Shown here one piece after another: positions 11,666-14,163 of a stretch of 14,163 nt of DNA (within the stretch, counting starts at the first letter, position 1; every line of letters begins with the position of its first letter). Under the pieces are notes generated by a model that worked only from the letters and a program-made list of their open reading frames with translations, was not told the origin of the DNA and made no database searches. The position numbers and the translations under genes are program-made. Source of the DNA: an uncultured Oscillospiraceae bacterium (GTDB taxonomy: Bacteria; Bacillota; Clostridia; Oscillospirales; Oscillospiraceae); NCBI GenBank assembly GCA_934590505.1, contig CAKTPC010000049.1, positions 1-14,163 of the forward strand. Direction: 5' to 3'.

Positions 11666-12373
11666 TTAATCGCCTTCTATCATGCGGTAGCCCACGCCGA
11701 CCTCGGTGAATATGTAGTGAGGCTCGGCGGGGTTCTTCTCGATCTTGCGGCGAATGTTCGCCATGTTGACGCGCAGGATCTGGTTGCTGCCCTTGCTCTG
11801 CGGTCCCCACAGCTCTTTCATGATGAAGTCATAGGTGAGCACCTTGCCCGCGCATTTGCCCAGCAGCGCAACGATCCTGTACTCATTCTGCGTGAGGTGG
11901 CAGTTCTCGCCGGCAATAAGCACCTGATGCTTGTCGTAATCTATGGTCAGGTCGCCTGCGACAAATTTGCCGGTGTTGACGAGAGCCTCGTTTGAAAGCC
12001 CGGAGCGGGTATGGCGTATCGCAACGCGCACTCTGGCGAGCAGCTCCGCCGCGCTGAAGGGCTTGGTGACATAGTCGTCCGCGCCCATGTCGAGTGCCTG
12101 TACCTTGTCGCGCTCATAGCTGCGCGCGGAGACGACGATGATCGGCAGGCTCGTCCAGGAGCGCACGGCCTTTATTATATCCATCCCGTCCATATCCGGC
12201 AGGCCGAGGTCGAGCACCACGAGATCCGGACAGTGCGAGCTTATCATTGAGAAGGCCTCGTTCCCGGTGCTGGCTGTTATAACGTCGTAACCGTTTGCGG
12301 TGAGTATCGCCTTTATAAGGCCGGAGATGCTTTTTTCGTCCTCTACGACAAGGATCCTATCCTTGATTGTCAT
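11666..12373 (-). CDS. kdpE: KdpE-like OmpR-family response regulator
   Basis: The 235-residue protein has a receiver domain (about 5-120) with the acidic pair E11-D12, phospho-acceptor D55 in V-V-L-D-L-G-L-P-D, S82 and K104. A winged-helix DNA-binding domain (about 135-235) follows, with L-T-Q-N-E-Y-R-I-V-A-L-L and a C-terminal hairpin ending G-V-G-Y-R-M. L-D-L-G-L-P-D and V-S-A-R-S are KdpE-like. It should be phosphorylated by the kinase encoded just upstream and bind promoter DNA. Start: ATG at 12371-12373 with AGGAGG eight bases upstream. The first 17 bases overlap the kinase gene, so translation is probably coupled. No kdpFABC potassium-transport genes lie in the window, so the symbol reflects family likeness; the regulated genes are unknown. 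Confidence 0.9.
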   Translation of the reverse strand: MTIKDRILVVEDEKSISGLIKAILTANGYDVITASTGNEAFSMISSHCPDLVVLDLGLPDMDGMDIIKAVRSWTSLPIIVVSARSYERDKVQALDMGADDYVTKPFSAAELLARVRVAIRHTRSGLSNEALVNTGKFVAGDLTIDYDKHQVLIAGENCHLTQNEYRIVALLGKCAGKVLTYDFIMKELWGPQSKGSNQILRVNMANIRRKIEKNPAEPHYIFTEVGVGYRMIEGD

Positions 12374-13508
12374 AGCTTGTGCCTCCTAACGGTAAAGTAA
12401 AGGTAAACATCGCGCCGCCCTCCGGGAGATTTTCGGCGTATATATCTCCCCCGTGAGCCGCAACTATGGTCTTGCATACACTCAGGCCGATGCCCATGCT
12501 GCGCGTGGTATCGGCGGATTTGTTGCCGGAGAGCTGGAGACTGCCGTCAAAAAGATGGGGCAGAATATCATCGTCTATGCCGCGCCCGTCGTCGGCAACG
12601 CTGACTATCGCCATGCCGTCCTCCTCGCACGCGTTGATCTTTATCTGGCTGACGCTTCCGCCGTGCACCACGGCGTTGTCCATGAGATTTATAAGCACCT
12701 GCTCGATGAGCATCGCGTCCATCGGCAGAAGGATCATCCTGTCCGGAACGGAAACGGAAACCGGGACATTGTCATGGCGCTTTTTGAAGGTCATGACCGC
12801 TTCGCTCAGGACCTCTTCAAGGATCTCGTCGTTCTTCGCAATGCCGCCCATATCGGTACCGTTCATGCGCGTTATGGACAGAAGATTCTCCACCATGCGG
12901 CAGAGCCATTCGGCGTCCTGCTTGGCGTCAAGCAGCAGCTCGTTTTTCTGCTGTGCGGTCAGTACATCGTCTCCCTCAAGCACTGTGGATATCGAGCCGC
13001 TTATAGCCGTCAGCGGCGTGCGCAGGTCGTGCGATATTGCCCGCAGGAGGTTTGCCCGCATCTTCTCGCGCTCTGACTCCATACGCAGAGTTTCCTGCGC
13101 CTTGAGGCGGGCGGTGAGCGTCGAGGTGGCAAAGCCCACGGCGAGCATCGTCATGAACGTGAGCGGGTAGCCGTAGATGGTGAAGTCCAGCTTCAGGTAC
13201 GGAAAGGTAAATGCAAAGTTAACGAACATGACGCTGACGAAGGCCGCGAGAAAGCCGTAAAAATAACCGTCGGTCGACAAGGAGATGATAAGCACTGCCA
13301 GCACGAATATCAGCGGGACGTGCACGTCCGAGGTCGTCGTGCGCATGAGCATGGCGCATATCGCGGAAGCGACGCTCAGCGTCGCGAAGAATATCAGCCA
13401 GCCCTTGAGGCTGGTTTTTATGTACTCTCTGCACAAAACCTTGATTTTTGAAAAGAATGTACCGGCTTTTTTCATTATTTTATTTCCCATATCTTTCTTT
13501 GTCTCCAT
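12357..13508 (-). CDS. KdpD-like sensor histidine kinase lacking the N-terminal KdpD domains
   Basis: Up to 383 residues. Four closely spaced membrane helices (about 36-55, 64-78, 84-101, 112-130) match the DUF4118 region of KdpD. A HisKA domain with A-I-S-H-D-L-R-T-P-L (H160) and an ATPase domain with L-I-N-L-M-D-N-A (N274-N278 region), D-D-G-R-G-I-D and S-M-G-I-G-L-S follow. Full KdpD has about 400 more N-terminal residues (KdpD and Usp domains) that are absent here; an intact promoter-like sequence and an upstream terminator show this is not an artefact of the window edge. Start is uncertain: ATG 13506-13508 overlaps an extended -10 (TGTTATAAT) and lacks a good ribosome site. ATG 13488-13490 follows GGAG at about 12 bases and is a good alternative. 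The 17-base overlap with the regulator gene marks one operon. Confidence 0.88.
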   Translation of the reverse strand: METKKDMGNKIMKKAGTFFSKIKVLCREYIKTSLKGWLIFFATLSVASAICAMLMRTTTSDVHVPLIFVLAVLIISLSTDGYFYGFLAAFVSVMFVNFAFTFPYLKLDFTIYGYPLTFMTMLAVGFATSTLTARLKAQETLRMESEREKMRANLLRAISHDLRTPLTAISGSISTVLEGDDVLTAQQKNELLLDAKQDAEWLCRMVENLLSITRMNGTDMGGIAKNDEILEEVLSEAVMTFKKRHDNVPVSVSVPDRMILLPMDAMLIEQVLINLMDNAVVHGGSVSQIKINACEEDGMAIVSVADDGRGIDDDILPHLFDGSLQLSGNKSADTTRSMGIGLSVCKTIVAAHGGDIYAENLPEGGAMFTFTLPLGGTSYDNQG

Positions 13509-13515
13509 TATAACA
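13507..13515 (-). promoter_or_regulatory. Extended -10 of the kinase/regulator operon
   Basis: TGTTATAAT on the minus strand is a perfect extended -10 with no clear -35 at 17 bases. If used, transcription starts inside the first codons of the longest kinase frame, which favours a start at 13490 or later. A TTAACGGG copy, also present in the terminator just upstream, lies immediately before it. Confidence 0.45.
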
Positions 13516-13544
13516 TACTCACCCGTTAAGACGGCGCTAAGAAA

Positions 13545-13574
13545 TTAACGGGAAAGAAGAATCTTTCCCGTTAA
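13545..13574 (-). terminator. Terminator of the carboxypeptidase gene
   Basis: TTAACGGGAAAGA pairs perfectly with TCTTTCCCGTTAA around a four-base loop. On the minus strand it is followed by TTTC, a short U tract. It is 16 bases after the carboxypeptidase stop codon and separates that gene from the kinase/regulator operon. Confidence 0.75.
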
Positions 13575-13590
13575 TTTGTTTATATATCGT

Positions 13591-14163
13591 TTATCTGTAA
13601 TTGTTATCGTCGTCGAAGAAGTCGCTCATGTCGATGTTCGCGCCGAATCGCTCATCGGGGTCAATAGTTGTATATCCGCGGGGGCCGTTCTCCTCACGCG
13701 CCTGACGCGCGCGGCGGCGCTGCTCGGCGCGGCGGCGCTCTTCAAGGTGCTTCCTGCGCAGCCTTCTGTAGCGCGCGACAAGCACAGTGTATATGAGCGT
13801 GAACGCAGCGATGATTATCAGCAGCGCAATGACCCAGCCCTTGCTGAATATCTCACCGAGACGCTGCCTGAGGTATGCGCTTTTTGAAAGCTCGACGTCC
13901 GCGCCGGTTATCAGCTTGACCGTGCCGTAGTTTTCCCCGTCGGCGGACAGGCTTATCTCGCCGAGCACCGTGCCCGCGGGCAGCGGAGCCGAAAGGCGCT
14001 GGTCGTATATCGTGACCTCGCGCGTTATCGCGTCGTTGGAAATTTCATTCGGCATGAGCACGTTCAGGTTCCCTGCGGGATAGAGCATGACCGTCCCGTC
14101 GCCCTCGGCCATCTCGACATTCACCTTCGTGATAGGCTCGGTGGAGCTGAGTATGCTGCGGTA
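13591..14163 (-). CDS. D-alanyl-D-alanine carboxypeptidase (DacF/PBP5-like), C-terminal part
   Basis: The frame stays open to the right edge, so the first part of the gene, including the Ser-x-x-Lys transpeptidase domain, lies outside the window; 190 residues are visible. The first half is rich in beta strands and fits the PBP5 C-terminal domain: T-K-V-N-V-E, then R-L-S-A-P-L-P-A-G-T-V-L-G-E-I and Y-G-T-V-K-L-I-T-G-A-D-V-E. One membrane helix (G-W-V-I-A-L-L-I-I-I-A-A-F-T) follows and then a very basic R/K-rich stretch and an acidic end with D-M-S-D-F-F-D-D-D. These enzymes trim the terminal D-Ala of peptidoglycan stem peptides outside the membrane; here the anchor is a true membrane helix with a cytosolic tail of about 60 residues, longer than usual. 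The family call rests on the C-terminal domain alone. A terminator follows at 13545-13574. Confidence 0.65.
   Translation of the reverse strand, partial: YRSILSSTEPITKVNVEMAEGDGTVMLYPAGNLNVLMPNEISNDAITREVTIYDQRLSAPLPAGTVLGEISLSADGENYGTVKLITGADVELSKSAYLRQRLGEIFSKGWVIALLIIIAAFTLIYTVLVARYRRLRRKHLEERRRAEQRRRARQAREENGPRGYTTIDPDERFGANIDMSDFFDDDNNYR

Noticed and set aside
12357..13508. Kinase read as a degraded pseudogene of full KdpD
   Set aside because: The frame is intact, catalytic motifs are complete, an upstream terminator and -10 are present, and it overlaps an intact regulator gene; a naturally short kinase is the simpler reading.

Overview
The window looks like a chromosomal stretch from a Gram-positive, probably anaerobic Clostridia member (Oscillospiraceae/Ruminococcaceae-like). 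Support for this: high-GC coding DNA with AT-rich promoters, strong AGGAGG-type ribosome sites, sigma-A promoters (TTGACA-17-TATAAT type), RNase Y as mRNA decay enzyme, a SleB-type cortex hydrolase suggesting sporulation, a DacF/PBP5-type carboxypeptidase and a DUF4349 lipoprotein. The assignment is inferred from gene content and style, not from a marker gene. I see no rRNA, tRNA, CRISPR array, insertion sequence or phage gene.

Layout from left to right. 1-192: promoter, about 108-nt leader and first five codons of a minus-strand gene that runs off the left edge. 193-1314 (-): class I/II aminotransferase, with its own promoter and a long hairpin leader. 1666-3207 (-): RNase Y, with a consensus promoter carrying a palindrome in its spacer and a 33-codon leader ORF. 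3532-4527 (-): DUF4349 lipoprotein. 4697-5425 (+): YhhN-family membrane protein. 5487-6770 (-): secreted NlpC/P60 protein fused to a beta-lactamase-like domain that lacks the serine nucleophile. 6991-7959 (-) and 8112-8690 (+): divergent D-2-hydroxyacid dehydrogenase and isochorismatase-family hydrolase. 8916-9185 (+): small PepSY-like protein behind a GC-rich structured leader. 9283-9795 (+): DNA-deoxyinosine glycosylase-like protein, converging on 9803-10636 (-), a SleB-domain hydrolase. 10776-11342 (-): PH-domain membrane protein. 11666-13508 (-): KdpE-like regulator and truncated KdpD-like kinase, overlapping. 13591 to the right edge (-): C-terminal part of a D-Ala-D-Ala carboxypeptidase.

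Most genes are single units with their own promoter and terminator; only the kinase/regulator pair is an obvious operon. A theme is envelope biology (NlpC/P60 protein, SleB hydrolase, carboxypeptidase, DUF4349 lipoprotein, YhhN and PH membrane proteins), mixed with RNA decay (RNase Y), small-molecule metabolism and base-excision repair.

I do not see an obvious new multi-gene system. The best candidates for something undescribed are cis-acting RNAs: the attenuator-like leader of the aminotransferase, the three-hairpin leader of the small PepSY-like gene, and the operator-plus-leader-ORF arrangement at rny. The best protein oddity is the nucleophile-less beta-lactamase-fold/NlpC fusion.
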